From assembly GCF_907165215.1 (NCBI RefSeq), contig NZ_CAJRAY010000043.1, positions 33,241-97,240 of the forward strand: 64,000 nt of DNA, in the 5' to 3' direction. This stretch comes from Thermobacillus xylanilyticus (GTDB taxonomy: Bacteria > Bacillota > Bacilli > Paenibacillales > Paenibacillaceae). Below, piece by piece: positions 41,894-49,931 of this stretch (the first letter of the stretch is position 1; each line of letters starts with the position of its first letter). The notes under the pieces are model-generated. The model saw only the letters and a list, made by a program, of their open reading frames with translations. It was not told the DNA's origin and did not search any database. A program made the translations under genes and the position numbers.

Positions 41894-43252
41894 TCAGCGG
41901 TAGAGCCCCCGGAACTCGGCCTGCACGTCCGCCGCCACGGAACGAAACGCTTCGCGGACGGATTTGCGGCCGAGCCACACCTGATCGAGCGCCGGATTCA
42001 GGATGGCGGCGATTTTCTCGTTGTTGCGGAGGTAATAATCGAAGGAATTGACGCCGTTCTCGATCGTCTGCCGCATGACGGCATCCTCGTAACCGTCCGG
42101 GTGGCCGGGCTTCACGGATGCCCACCGGGCGATCAGTTCGGGCTGCGTGTAGTAATCGAGCAGAATCGGCATCCACAGCCCGTCGGCATGCAGCTCGATC
42201 GCGTTCTCGGGGTCGAGCAGCCATTTGAAGAACAGCCAGGCTTCCTGCGGATGGCGGGTCGTCGCGGCCATGACGAGCGGTTCGCCGAACTGGATCGTAT
42301 GGCTCGATTTGATCCTGGGCAGCACGCCGACGCCGTAATCGGCCCCCGCCGCGCCGAGGTCAAGCTGAATCCATTGGCCGTCCAGATTCATCGCGACCAT
42401 GCCGCTTTCCAGCGCCAGCGCCGGCTGCGGCAGATGTTTCTCCTGCAGCGGGTTCGGCGCGACATGGTGGACGTACATCAGGTCGGCGAGCCGCTGCACG
42501 GCGTCGATCACATCCGGATCGTCCAGGTTCATGCCCGTTCCGTCCGGCGCGATGATCGAGGCATTGTTGGAGGGCACCATCAGATGCCACATCCACGTGT
42601 TGATCCGGACGCCGTATTGGACGATCGCATCCGGATCGAAATCCGGGTGGAACGCGTCGCGGCCGGCGCTGTCGATCGTCAGCCGTTTCGCGGCGGCAAC
42701 GAACTCGTCCCACGACCACGCGTCCTCCGCCCTCGTCGGTGGCGGCTCGAGGCCGGCCTTGCGGAACAATTCGGCATTGTAGTACAGCGCGAACGACTCC
42801 TCCGTCGCCTTGATACCGATCACGCTGCCGCCATCCCCGCGCATGACGGCGTTCGGAATGAACGAAGATTCGCCGAGCTCAGGGTCGGCCTCGAGCAGCG
42901 GGCGCAGATCGTACAGCTTGCCCTGCTCCGCCCATTGGACGGCGGTATGCTTGTACAGCATGTAAACATCCGGCGCCTGGTTGCCCGCATAGAGCGTGGT
43001 CAGCACCTTCACGTAATCTTCGGGAATGTGCCGGTAGACCACTTCAATCTGCGGGTATCGCTCCATGAACTTGCGCACGATTCGCTCGTGCGCCGCCCGT
43101 TCGTTCGGCGATCCCCAGGTCGCGTAGGTGATCGTGACGCGCTCCTTCCCCGCGCCGTCCGGCTGGTCCGGCACCGGGCGGCCGCATCCGCCAGCGGCGA
43201 GCATAACCGTCAGCAGAAGCAGAACGGCCCGCGTCACAGTTCGGTTTCTCAT
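41894..43252 (-). CDS. Sugar ABC transporter substrate-binding lipoprotein, orphan, coupled to a two-component system
   Basis: 452 residues. Signal with lipobox (AAGGC, Cys23). Family 1 solute-binding fold: VTITYATWGSPNERAAHERIVRKFMERYPQIEV, NQAPDVYMLYKHTAVQWAEQGKL, LYYNAELFRKAGLEPPPTRAEDAWSWDEF. No permease gene accompanies it. Its ATG overlaps the kinase stop by 4 nt (ATGA), so it is translationally coupled as the third gene of a response regulator-kinase-binding protein run. It may therefore present a sugar to the kinase, or feed a permease pair encoded elsewhere. Sequence style resembles the 13828 binding protein more than the two Lpl-type proteins. Confidence 0.9.
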   Translation of the reverse strand: MRNRTVTRAVLLLLTVMLAAGGCGRPVPDQPDGAGKERVTITYATWGSPNERAAHERIVRKFMERYPQIEVVYRHIPEDYVKVLTTLYAGNQAPDVYMLYKHTAVQWAEQGKLYDLRPLLEADPELGESSFIPNAVMRGDGGSVIGIKATEESFALYYNAELFRKAGLEPPPTRAEDAWSWDEFVAAAKRLTIDSAGRDAFHPDFDPDAIVQYGVRINTWMWHLMVPSNNASIIAPDGTGMNLDDPDVIDAVQRLADLMYVHHVAPNPLQEKHLPQPALALESGMVAMNLDGQWIQLDLGAAGADYGVGVLPRIKSSHTIQFGEPLVMAATTRHPQEAWLFFKWLLDPENAIELHADGLWMPILLDYYTQPELIARWASVKPGHPDGYEDAVMRQTIENGVNSFDYYLRNNEKIAAILNPALDQVWLGRKSVREAFRSVAADVQAEFRGLYR

Positions 43253-45198
43253 AAAAGCTGTCCCCTCCGTTCGCCCGCCGCTTCCATCGCTGCCGCCCCC
43301 GTCGACGCAACCGGCGTTTCCGCCGGCGACGGATCCACCCGGGGCGCGCGTTTTAACGCCAGCCGGATCACAATCCGCGTGCCGCGCCCTTCATCGCTTT
43401 CGATGGCGACCCCGTACGGCGGTCCGTACAGCAGCCGGATCCGCTTCCCGACGTTCGCCATGCCGGTCGACTGGCCTTCGCCGCTGGCCATGCGCGCCAG
43501 CCGTTCCGGCGTGAAGCCGCGCCCGTTGTCCTCGACCGTGAACACCGCCGCTTCCCCTTCGCGCCGGCCGCGGATGCGGATGACGCCTCCACCGTCCATT
43601 TCCGCGAATCCGTGGATGATCGCATTCTCGACGAACGGCTGCAGGAACAGTTTCGGCACGTCCATATCGAGCAGTTCCTCCGCCACGTCGACGTCCATCG
43701 TGAACAAATCCTCGAAACGGACGGACATGATGTACGCATATTTTTCGAGCCAGTCCAGATCGGTGCGGAGCGTCCACATCTCCCGCTTGTTGCGCGTCGT
43801 CGTCTGGAGCATGTCCGACAGATTGAGCATGACGCGGGCCATCTCCTGCTGGCCGTTCTCGAGCGCGATCCAGTACAGCGTCGTCAACGTGTTGTACAGA
43901 AAATGCGGATTGAGCTGCAGATTGAGCGCCATCAGCTCCGCCTCCTTCTCCCGCAGCCGGGCGGCATAGTTCTCCTCGATCAGCGCCGCGATCCGCTCGT
44001 TCATCTGATTGAACAGCCGGATCACCCGGCCGAACTCATCCCGTCCGCCTTCCGGTATGCGCGCGTCAAACCTCCCCCGCTCGACCGTGCGGATCGCCTG
44101 TTTGATCCGAACGAGCGGCTTCGTGACGAGGAACGACATCAGGTAGGCGAGCACCGCGGACACCGACAGCATGACGGCGAGGAACAGGAACGTGTAGCCT
44201 TTCAGCGCGCCGAGGCCGAGCAGCGCATCCTGCACGGGAATCTCGATCCAGGAGAGCCATCCGGTGCTCGCCATCGTGTCGTAGCGGACGAGCATTTCGC
44301 TGCCGCCGCGGTCGAACCGCAGCATGCCGCGTTTCTGCGCCAGCGCCTCCGCAAGCCACGGCGGCGTCTCCGGCCTGCCCGCCGCTTCCGGCTCCGACGA
44401 GGCGACGACGGTGCCGTCCGGCGCCGCAATGCCGTAGGAGAGCCTGCGGAAGCCGCTGCTTCCCGCATATTCTTCGAACAGCCGGCTGAAAAAATCGACG
44501 GTCAGGTTGACCATCAGCACCGGCTTGTCCCGATGATCCGGCAGCGTGTGAAAAATGCCCCGCTCGTCGATGTACGTCAAGTTCAGCTGTTTTACCGCCG
44601 ACGCGAGCCGATCGTACTCGAATTCGAGATCCGTAAGGCGCGGCTCGTCCATGACGTCCGCGAACCGGTACGTCGGCACCCAGACGAGATCGCCGTCCGC
44701 CACCGCCGCGGCCTCGCGCAGTCCGGAAGAGAAGAAGCCTTCCGGCGGCACGAACATCCGCGCCGCGCTGCCGAAGGCGTAATCCGGCGTCAGGATGAAG
44801 ACCGAATAGATGTTGTCGTCGCCGCCGAAATAGCGGAACAGAATCTGGGTAATGCGCCGATCCGCCCTCAGTAGCGATTCGTTGTTCTCCGGATCGAGGG
44901 CGGCGAACGTCTGGTACAACTCCTCGTCGATGGGCAGCACTTCGCTTTTGTCGCGGATGTCGCGCAGCGTCTCGTCCAGCTGCAGGTTGTGGTTCAGGAT
45001 GACATCGCCGAGGCTTTCGCTGACGTTCGCGAGCATGTTGCGCGCGCTGATCTGGTAATAGGCGAACCCGAGCAGCAGAATGATGAAACTGACGAGCGCG
45101 AAATAGGAAATGAACAGCTTCGTCCGGAAGCTGGCGCCCGCTGCGGCGTCCCGCATGCCGGAGGCCAGCCGGCGTACGGGCCGGATGACGGCGCGCAT
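43249..45198 (-). CDS. Sensor histidine kinase, YesM type, second system
   Basis: 649 residues. Membrane helix at 25-45 (KLFISYFALVSFIILLLGFAYY), extracellular dCache-like domain, second helix (FLFLAVMLSVSAVLAYLMSFLV), HAMP, then the phospho-acceptor LQLNPHFLYNTLTTLYW, and an HATPase domain (VEDNGRGFTPERLARM, GMANVGKRIRLLYG). The C-terminal 35 residues after the ATPase are Ala/Pro-rich and of no recognised family. Its ATG overlaps the regulator stop by one base (TGATG) and its stop overlaps the binding-protein start. The ligand is probably carbohydrate, by context. Confidence 0.92.
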   Translation of the reverse strand: MRAVIRPVRRLASGMRDAAAGASFRTKLFISYFALVSFIILLLGFAYYQISARNMLANVSESLGDVILNHNLQLDETLRDIRDKSEVLPIDEELYQTFAALDPENNESLLRADRRITQILFRYFGGDDNIYSVFILTPDYAFGSAARMFVPPEGFFSSGLREAAAVADGDLVWVPTYRFADVMDEPRLTDLEFEYDRLASAVKQLNLTYIDERGIFHTLPDHRDKPVLMVNLTVDFFSRLFEEYAGSSGFRRLSYGIAAPDGTVVASSEPEAAGRPETPPWLAEALAQKRGMLRFDRGGSEMLVRYDTMASTGWLSWIEIPVQDALLGLGALKGYTFLFLAVMLSVSAVLAYLMSFLVTKPLVRIKQAIRTVERGRFDARIPEGGRDEFGRVIRLFNQMNERIAALIEENYAARLREKEAELMALNLQLNPHFLYNTLTTLYWIALENGQQEMARVMLNLSDMLQTTTRNKREMWTLRTDLDWLEKYAYIMSVRFEDLFTMDVDVAEELLDMDVPKLFLQPFVENAIIHGFAEMDGGGVIRIRGRREGEAAVFTVEDNGRGFTPERLARMASGEGQSTGMANVGKRIRLLYGPPYGVAIESDEGRGTRIVIRLALKRAPRVDPSPAETPVASTGAAAMEAAGERRGQLL

Positions 45199-46958
45199 CA
45201 GCCGTCCCCCGCTTCCATGCGCAGCGCGAACATCCGCCGGAATTCGTCGGGTGAGCAGAGGAACATTTTGCGGAACACTTTATTGAAATATTTCGTATCC
45301 CGGTACCCGACCCGGCGCGCAATGTCCGCCACCCGGAGGTTGGTCTGCAGCAGCAGCTCCCGCGCCTTCCGCATGCGCGTCTGCACGAGATATTCGGAGA
45401 ACGGCATGCCGGCATGCTGCTTGAACAGAATGCTGAAATAGGAAGGATTATAGTAAAACCGCTGCGCCACCGACTCCAGGCCGAGGCTCTCGTGCAAATG
45501 CGCGTCGATATACTCGCGGCATTTCCGCATGATCAACTCGCTGCGGGATTGGCGCGACACTTTGAGCCGGCCGATCAGATCGCGCAGCAGCAGCTCCGCG
45601 GCGGCCTTCACTTCGGCCCACGACGGACAGGCCATGATCTGCCGTTCGATCCGCTCGGACAGTTCGCGGCTGTCGGCTTCATCCAGCGCCGATTCCGTCC
45701 GCTTCATGCAGCCGAGCAAGAGCTGCGCCGCGGCCAGCTTCGCCCGCATCGGCGGCGTACCGGACGCCGCGATCCGTTCCAGCGACGCCGTGAGAAGCTC
45801 CGCCGCCCGCGGCTCGTCGCAAGCGGCCGCCGCCAGTTCCAGCGCGTCGGCATCCCGGACCGCGTCCAGCGGCGCGCGCTCCTCCCGGCGCTCCGCAGCG
45901 CCCGCCGCATCGGCGGCGAGCCACGTCCCAGGCGGCGCGTAGAACAGCCGGTCGAGCGCTTCAAGCGCGCTGCGGCACGATGCGTGCGCCTCCCGCTCGA
46001 GCTGCGGCGTCTCGCGGCCGATGCCGGCGCCGACCGTGCGGCCGTACAATCGGGCGAGCCGTTGCACCGCCTCCCGGAGCTTGCCGATCGCCTCGTCGGA
46101 GCGGCAGCCGTCCTTCCATGCGGCCGCTATGTACAACCGGCGCGGCTCGTGTTCCGGTGCCGCGGCGGCCGCGTCCGCATGCGCCGCCAATGCCCGGAGC
46201 GCCGTCTGCCGGAGCATGCCGCGCCATTCCGCCGGGTGGGCGGGCTTGCCGCCGGCAGAGTCGCTTGCCGCGCCAGCCGGCTCGGCTGTTTCCAAGACCA
46301 GCACGCAGCCCCTCCCGGCCATCCGGAAGCGGCGCTCCCATTCCGCCCGTTCGCAGCCGGTCAAATCCCCGGCGGTCATCCATTTATAGAGCAGATGCTC
46401 GCCGTACAGCCTCGAGGCAAGCGACTCCGGCTCCGCCTCCCGCTGCTGCACGGAAGCGGCTGCATCCCGCGCGCCCGCATCCGGTTCCGGACCGCTCAAG
46501 CCAGCAGCCCCTCCGGCGGGCTCCGGCCATCCCGCGGGATGCGTCCGCCGCCCCCCGGCGCTTCGTGCCTGCTCCCGGTGCAGCTGCTTCTCCAACTTCT
46601 CCAACACGTCCGACAGCTGCTCCGGGCGCACCGGCTTCAACAGATAATCCTTCGCGCCGAGCCGGAGTGCCTGTTGGGCATAGCTGAACTCGCTGTATAC
46701 GCTTACAAGAACAACCTTCGGCTGCGCCTGCTGAAGACGGCCGACCGCCTCAAGGAACTCGAGTCCGCTGGCGAGCGGCATCTGAATGTCGGTAAATACA
46801 ATCTCCGGCGCGGATTCCCGCACCAGCTTGAGCGCTTCCTTGCCGTTCTTCGCTTCGTAGACGCGGTAGCCGGGCCGGAGCGAGCGAATGAGCGCGGCCA
46901 GCCCGCGCCGCTGCCGCGGTTCGTCGTCCGCCACCAGCACGCCGATCGGTTCTGCCAT
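45198..46958 (-). CDS. Response regulator with AraC HTH and long central region (YesN-like), second system
   Basis: 586 residues. Receiver at residues 5-125 (IGVLVADDEPRQRRGLAALI, phospho-accepting Asp in EIVFTDIQMPLASGLEF, Lys in YLLKPVRPEQL). The central 330 residues are Ala/Arg/Pro-rich with little recognisable structure, beyond a GGDEF-like fold only in outline. The C-terminal AraC domain is SLGLESVAQRFYYNPSYFSILFKQHAG and RELLLQTNLRVADIARRVGYRDTKYFNKVFRKM. GGAGG lies 10 nt before ATG 46958; the longer frame to 47108 would run through a terminator. First gene of the regulator-kinase-binding protein operon. Confidence 0.9.
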   Translation of the reverse strand: MAEPIGVLVADDEPRQRRGLAALIRSLRPGYRVYEAKNGKEALKLVRESAPEIVFTDIQMPLASGLEFLEAVGRLQQAQPKVVLVSVYSEFSYAQQALRLGAKDYLLKPVRPEQLSDVLEKLEKQLHREQARSAGGRRTHPAGWPEPAGGAAGLSGPEPDAGARDAAASVQQREAEPESLASRLYGEHLLYKWMTAGDLTGCERAEWERRFRMAGRGCVLVLETAEPAGAASDSAGGKPAHPAEWRGMLRQTALRALAAHADAAAAAPEHEPRRLYIAAAWKDGCRSDEAIGKLREAVQRLARLYGRTVGAGIGRETPQLEREAHASCRSALEALDRLFYAPPGTWLAADAAGAAERREERAPLDAVRDADALELAAAACDEPRAAELLTASLERIAASGTPPMRAKLAAAQLLLGCMKRTESALDEADSRELSERIERQIMACPSWAEVKAAAELLLRDLIGRLKVSRQSRSELIMRKCREYIDAHLHESLGLESVAQRFYYNPSYFSILFKQHAGMPFSEYLVQTRMRKARELLLQTNLRVADIARRVGYRDTKYFNKVFRKMFLCSPDEFRRMFALRMEAGDG

Positions 46959-47015
46959 GATCCTGGACGCCTCCTCAGGTGGAACAACCTTGTACTTCCT
47001 TCCTCTCAATTGTAC

Positions 47016-47045
47016 GAAAAGCCCCGTCCCCCACAAAACGGGGCT
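47016..47045 (-). terminator. Terminator after the PadR/DUF1700/DUF4097 operon
   Basis: Minus-strand stem AGCCCCGT / ACGGGGCT (plus 47038-47045, 47020-47027) with a 10-nt loop and TTTTC after it. The operon's last stop is 41 nt upstream. The next gene (response regulator) starts 58 nt beyond. Confidence 0.75.
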
Positions 47046-47085
47046 ACGGGGCAATTTCATTGGAAAGAGGGCAAATGATTGGATG

Positions 47086-47850
47086 TTATCTTCCCGCCGA
47101 CACCGCAATATCGCCGGCCTCCGCGGAGAGCTGCACCGTCGGCACGCCCGGATCGCTTTCCACGATCGCCGTCCCGGGCAATTCGACCTTCCGCTCGCCG
47201 ATCAGCGTCTTCATCTCGAGCGCCAGCTTCTCCGGCTTCTCTTCCGTCACAAGCTTGATGTCGCCCAGCAGCGATTCGGCCTGAATATCGTCCGTGATGG
47301 CTTGCACGCCCAGCCGGATGTCGCCCGTATCGGTCCGGGCGCCGATCCGGCCGGCCAGTCCGGCCGTCTTGATGTCGCCGTGCACGGCTTGCATCGAGAT
47401 GTGCTGCGCCCGGACGCGCTCGGCCGAGATGTTCGCGATTTCCGTCGAGATCCCCAGCTGCTCATAGAGACGGTCCGGAATTTCCACCAGAAGGTCATAG
47501 TCATCCGGATAAATCGAGATCAGCTTGCGCTTGAGGTCCCGCGCCGCTTCGATGACCACCCGGCCGCCCTGCTCGCTCACCGACAAATGATACTCGCCCT
47601 TGTGCATCCGTTCGGTTCTGCCCGTCATTTTGACCGTAATCTCGTCGCCCCCGGACACAACCCGGACATCGCCGGCGTTGGAGAACACGTCGATCCGGGA
47701 TACGCCCTCGGCCGATACCGAACGCTCTTCATTGATTTTCACGCCGTTGAAAGGCGACACGCCGATCGCGTACATCACCAGGTTTCCAATCACGGCAATC
47801 CCGATCAGCACAAGGCCGATCATGATCAACTTGCGACTATTTACTTTCAT
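47086..47850 (-). CDS. DUF4097 family beta-strand-repeat protein, membrane anchored
   Basis: 254 residues. An N-terminal membrane helix (KLIMIGLVLIGIAVIGNLVMYAIGV) is followed by a beta-helix-like run of short strands: VSRIDVFSNAGDVRVVSGGDEITVKMTG, AQHISMQAVHGDIKTAGLAGRIGARTDTGDIRLGVQ. This alternation of GDI/GDV turns is the mark of DUF4097/adhesin-like proteins that sit with PadR and DUF1700 genes. Overlaps the DUF1700 gene by 4 nt. A role in envelope stress sensing is likely by analogy with LiaG-type proteins, but unproven. Confidence 0.85.
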   Translation of the reverse strand: MKVNSRKLIMIGLVLIGIAVIGNLVMYAIGVSPFNGVKINEERSVSAEGVSRIDVFSNAGDVRVVSGGDEITVKMTGRTERMHKGEYHLSVSEQGGRVVIEAARDLKRKLISIYPDDYDLLVEIPDRLYEQLGISTEIANISAERVRAQHISMQAVHGDIKTAGLAGRIGARTDTGDIRLGVQAITDDIQAESLLGDIKLVTEEKPEKLALEMKTLIGERKVELPGTAIVESDPGVPTVQLSAEAGDIAVSAGR

Positions 47851-48395
47851 TTCAACTTCTCCTTTACCTTTTCAACATTCGATTGCAAAATCGCCAGCAT
47901 CCATTTGACGAACAACGTGATGCCCTTCACCGCCGCCACCCAGAAGATCAAGCCGAGCCCGAGCAGACCGGCCGCCAGCGGCAGCTTCAGCAGAAATTCG
48001 ACCGACCAACCGTCCTGCACCAGCATCAGCACAGGCGATACGGTCAGATAGGCTGCCAGTACAAACAGCCCCGCCAGCAGCAGCATTCCAATCGCAAAAG
48101 GAATCAGCAGCATCAGCACATTCATCAGCCCCAGCCCGACGCCGGCGAACACCGCCCGGGCGATGCGGCGCACTGTCGGATTCGCGCGCGCTTCGTCGAC
48201 GCTGAGCTGATACTGAATCTCCCGGGCCACAAGCTGCGGCGGTCCCAGCCGCTCGGCAATTTCCTCGTCCGATCTTCCGCTTGCCCGGCCATGTTCGAAA
48301 TGCGCCTCGTAATCCGCCAGCAGTTCCGCGCGTTCATCCGCGCTCAGATCGCCCAGCCGCTTCTCCAGTTCCGCAAGATATTCCGCCTTGGTCAT
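47847..48395 (-). CDS. DUF1700 family membrane protein
   Basis: 182 residues. The N-terminal cytosolic domain MTKAEYLAELEKRLGDLSADERAELLADYEAHF with EEIAERLGPPQLVAREI is the DUF1700 signature. It is followed by hydrophobic helices (FAGVGLGLMNVLMLLIPFAIGMLLLAGLFVL and later AAGLLGLGLIFWVAAVKGITLF). It sits 3 nt after the PadR gene and overlaps the DUF4097 gene, the standard PadR-DUF1700-DUF4097 arrangement in Firmicutes. Function is unknown; an accessory membrane role with DUF4097 is assumed. Confidence 0.88.
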   Translation of the reverse strand: MTKAEYLAELEKRLGDLSADERAELLADYEAHFEHGRASGRSDEEIAERLGPPQLVAREIQYQLSVDEARANPTVRRIARAVFAGVGLGLMNVLMLLIPFAIGMLLLAGLFVLAAYLTVSPVLMLVQDGWSVEFLLKLPLAAGLLGLGLIFWVAAVKGITLFVKWMLAILQSNVEKVKEKLK

Positions 48396-48398
48396 CGC

Positions 48399-48710
48399 CT
48401 ACTCCCCCTTCACCACGTTCTGCACGCCCTGGACGAACTGCTCCCATTCCCGCAGCAGCCGCTGCTGGACCTCATGTCCTTCGGGCGTCAGCCGGTAATA
48501 TTTCCGCGGCGGGCCTTCCATCGATTCCGCCAGATAGGTGGTGCAGAACCCTTCCTTCGTCAGCCGGCGGAGCAGCGGATAGATCGTGCCCTCGGCGATT
48601 TCGATGCTCTTGGAGATTTCCTCGACAAGCTCGTAACCGTAGCGGTCTCGCCGGGCAATCAGGCTGAGCACGCACAGCTCCAGCACGCCTTTTTTAAATT
48701 GAACATTCAT
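48399..48710 (-). CDS. PadR family transcriptional regulator
   Basis: 103 residues, normal for subfamily 2 PadR proteins. [35 protein letters not shown] carries the winged-helix start, followed by [19 protein letters not shown] (recognition helix) and [15 protein letters not shown] (wing). The C-terminal helix provides dimerisation. ATG 48710 is used because it begins the conserved MNVQFKKG; an in-frame GTG at 48731 has no ribosome site. It probably represses its own operon; a 10-bp palindrome lies about 210 nt upstream. First gene of the three-gene operon. Confidence 0.92.
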   Translation of the reverse strand: MNVQFKKGVLELCVLSLIARRDRYGYELVEEISKSIEIAEGTIYPLLRRLTKEGFCTTYLAESMEGPPRKYYRLTPEGHEVQQRLLREWEQFVQGVQNVVKGE

Positions 48711-48917
48711 GGGTGAATCACCGCTTCTCACCGTTTATTCGCGATATCAAGCCTCTTCCGCCAACGGCCGCAAGGAATGCTTCCGGACGATTGCCGGCGC
48801 CTGCCGGGAAGCGAAGCTTAAGGGGGCCCATCCCGCCGCGGCCGTTCCCGAATGTGAGGAAAGTCAAAACGGACACCTCCAAAATCAAAGTACGGCATGG
48901 AGGTACTGCATCATTAA

Positions 48918-48927
48918 ACAGTACTGT
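48918..48927. promoter_or_regulatory. Palindrome ACAGTACTGT, candidate PadR operator; otherwise featureless 400-nt gap
   Basis: The gap 48711-49110 holds the promoters of the PadR operon (-) and of the tubby-like gene (+). The only clear motif is the perfect palindrome ACAGTACTGT, flanked by further GTAC copies (AGTACGG, GGTACTG). On the minus strand it lies just after a TTGCAA that could be a -35. A TACAAT at 49071-49076 could be the -10 of the plus gene. Nothing else seen. Confidence 0.35.
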
Positions 48928-49110
48928 ACATTGCAAGATACCTCGGAATAATTTATAACACGAAAAATGGAGGTTGCGCAAGTCACGGGTTAAAATCTTT
49001 TCGTGTCTGGTATTGGGGGCAATTTTGAGGTGAAATTTTTAAGTCAGCAGCAGCGGGAAGACAAATGAAGTACAATAAGCGGGGCGTCACACGGCCAAAA
49101 GGAGGGGCCC

Positions 49111-49635
49111 ATGATCTACAACGTTCATTTTCCACTCTTGCGAAACAGCACCGCGGTCTGTGAGATCACCGACCGGGAAGGGACGGTCGTCGGCTATATT
49201 CAGCGCTATCACGCCACGCGAATGCAGCAGCTCGTCAATCTTCTGCTGGACAACATGTTCAACAACGTATGCGCCTGTGACCGGGAGAAGAAGCCTGTGG
49301 TCAACATCGTGGAAATCAACAACCCGGGGACACTTCTGCGCGAAAAATGGGTTGTCCATGTCGGCGGCGGGCAATTCCAACTCGAGAACAAGTCGAAGAT
49401 CAGAACCCATCCCCGATTCTTATACCGGAAGCATGACACCGAAATCTGGATCCAAAAAGAGTTTGCCGACCGCACCGTGCGTTTTGTGCAGCATAACCGG
49501 ACGGTGGCAGAGGCGGTTTCGGAGGGATTGATGCCGCCCAAGTCCTGCCGTGTGGCGTTTCATTTGGCAGGTTCCGAAACGGACATCTATGAAATTGCGG
49601 CTCTCTATTACGTGTTCAAATTGAAAACCGGCTGA
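49111..49635 (+). CDS. Tubby-C-like (LURP-one/YxjI-type) domain protein
   Basis: 174 residues, no signal peptide. The beta-rich sequence (MIYNVHFPLLRNSTAVCEITDREGTVVGYIQRY, GGQFQLENKSKIRTHPRFLYRKHDTEIWIQKEF, SCRVAFHLAGSETDIYEIAALYYVFKL) resembles the 12-strand barrel of the tubby C-terminal/LURP-one superfamily, which is widespread in Paenibacillus. Function is unknown; scramblase-related folds bind lipids. AAAAGGAGGGG precedes the ATG. It is isolated, followed 11 nt later by repeat array 3. Confidence 0.75.
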   Translation: MIYNVHFPLLRNSTAVCEITDREGTVVGYIQRYHATRMQQLVNLLLDNMFNNVCACDREKKPVVNIVEINNPGTLLREKWVVHVGGGQFQLENKSKIRTHPRFLYRKHDTEIWIQKEFADRTVRFVQHNRTVAEAVSEGLMPPKSCRVAFHLAGSETDIYEIAALYYVFKLKTG

Positions 49636-49646
49636 GCCCCGGGGAG

Positions 49647-49911
49647 CTGCAGCGCTGCAGTTCCTCCGCGGGGTGCCAAGCGGGGCTGTAGCGTGGTATG
49701 CACGCTGCAGCTGCTCCGCAGGGGCGCCGAGCGGGGCTGTAGCGTGGTATGCACGCTGCAGCTGCTCCGCAGGAGCGCCGAGAGGGGCTGTAGCGTGGTA
49801 TGCACGCTGCAGCTGCCCCGCAGGGGCGCCGAGCGGACTGATGCGTGGTATGCACGCTGCAGCTCCCCGCAGGGGCGCCGAGCGGACTGATGCGTGGTAT
49901 GCACGCTGCAG
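49647..49911. repeat. Tandem array 3: about 50-bp units with a variant of the shared 25-nt palindrome
   Basis: Full palindromes start at 49686, 49737, 49788, 49838 and 49887 (steps 51, 51, 50, 49 bp); a collapsed copy, CTGCAGCGCTGCAG, lies at 49647-49660. A typical unit is arm CTGTAGCGTG, centre GTATG, arm CACGCTGCAG. Relative to arrays 1 and 2 the sixth base changes A to G and its partner T to C, so pairing is kept. The last two units have CTGATGCGTG on the left while the right half stays constant. Spacer: CTGCTCCGCAGGGGCGCCG plus AGCGGG. The array fills the gap between two convergent genes. Confidence 0.93.
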
Positions 49912-49931
49912 CTTCTCCGTCCGCCAGAGCC

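Noticed and set aside
46696-46709. cre-like TGTAAGCGTATACA inside the second AraC-type regulator gene
   Set aside because: Mismatch at a key position (A for T) and inside coding sequence, so not listed as a site.
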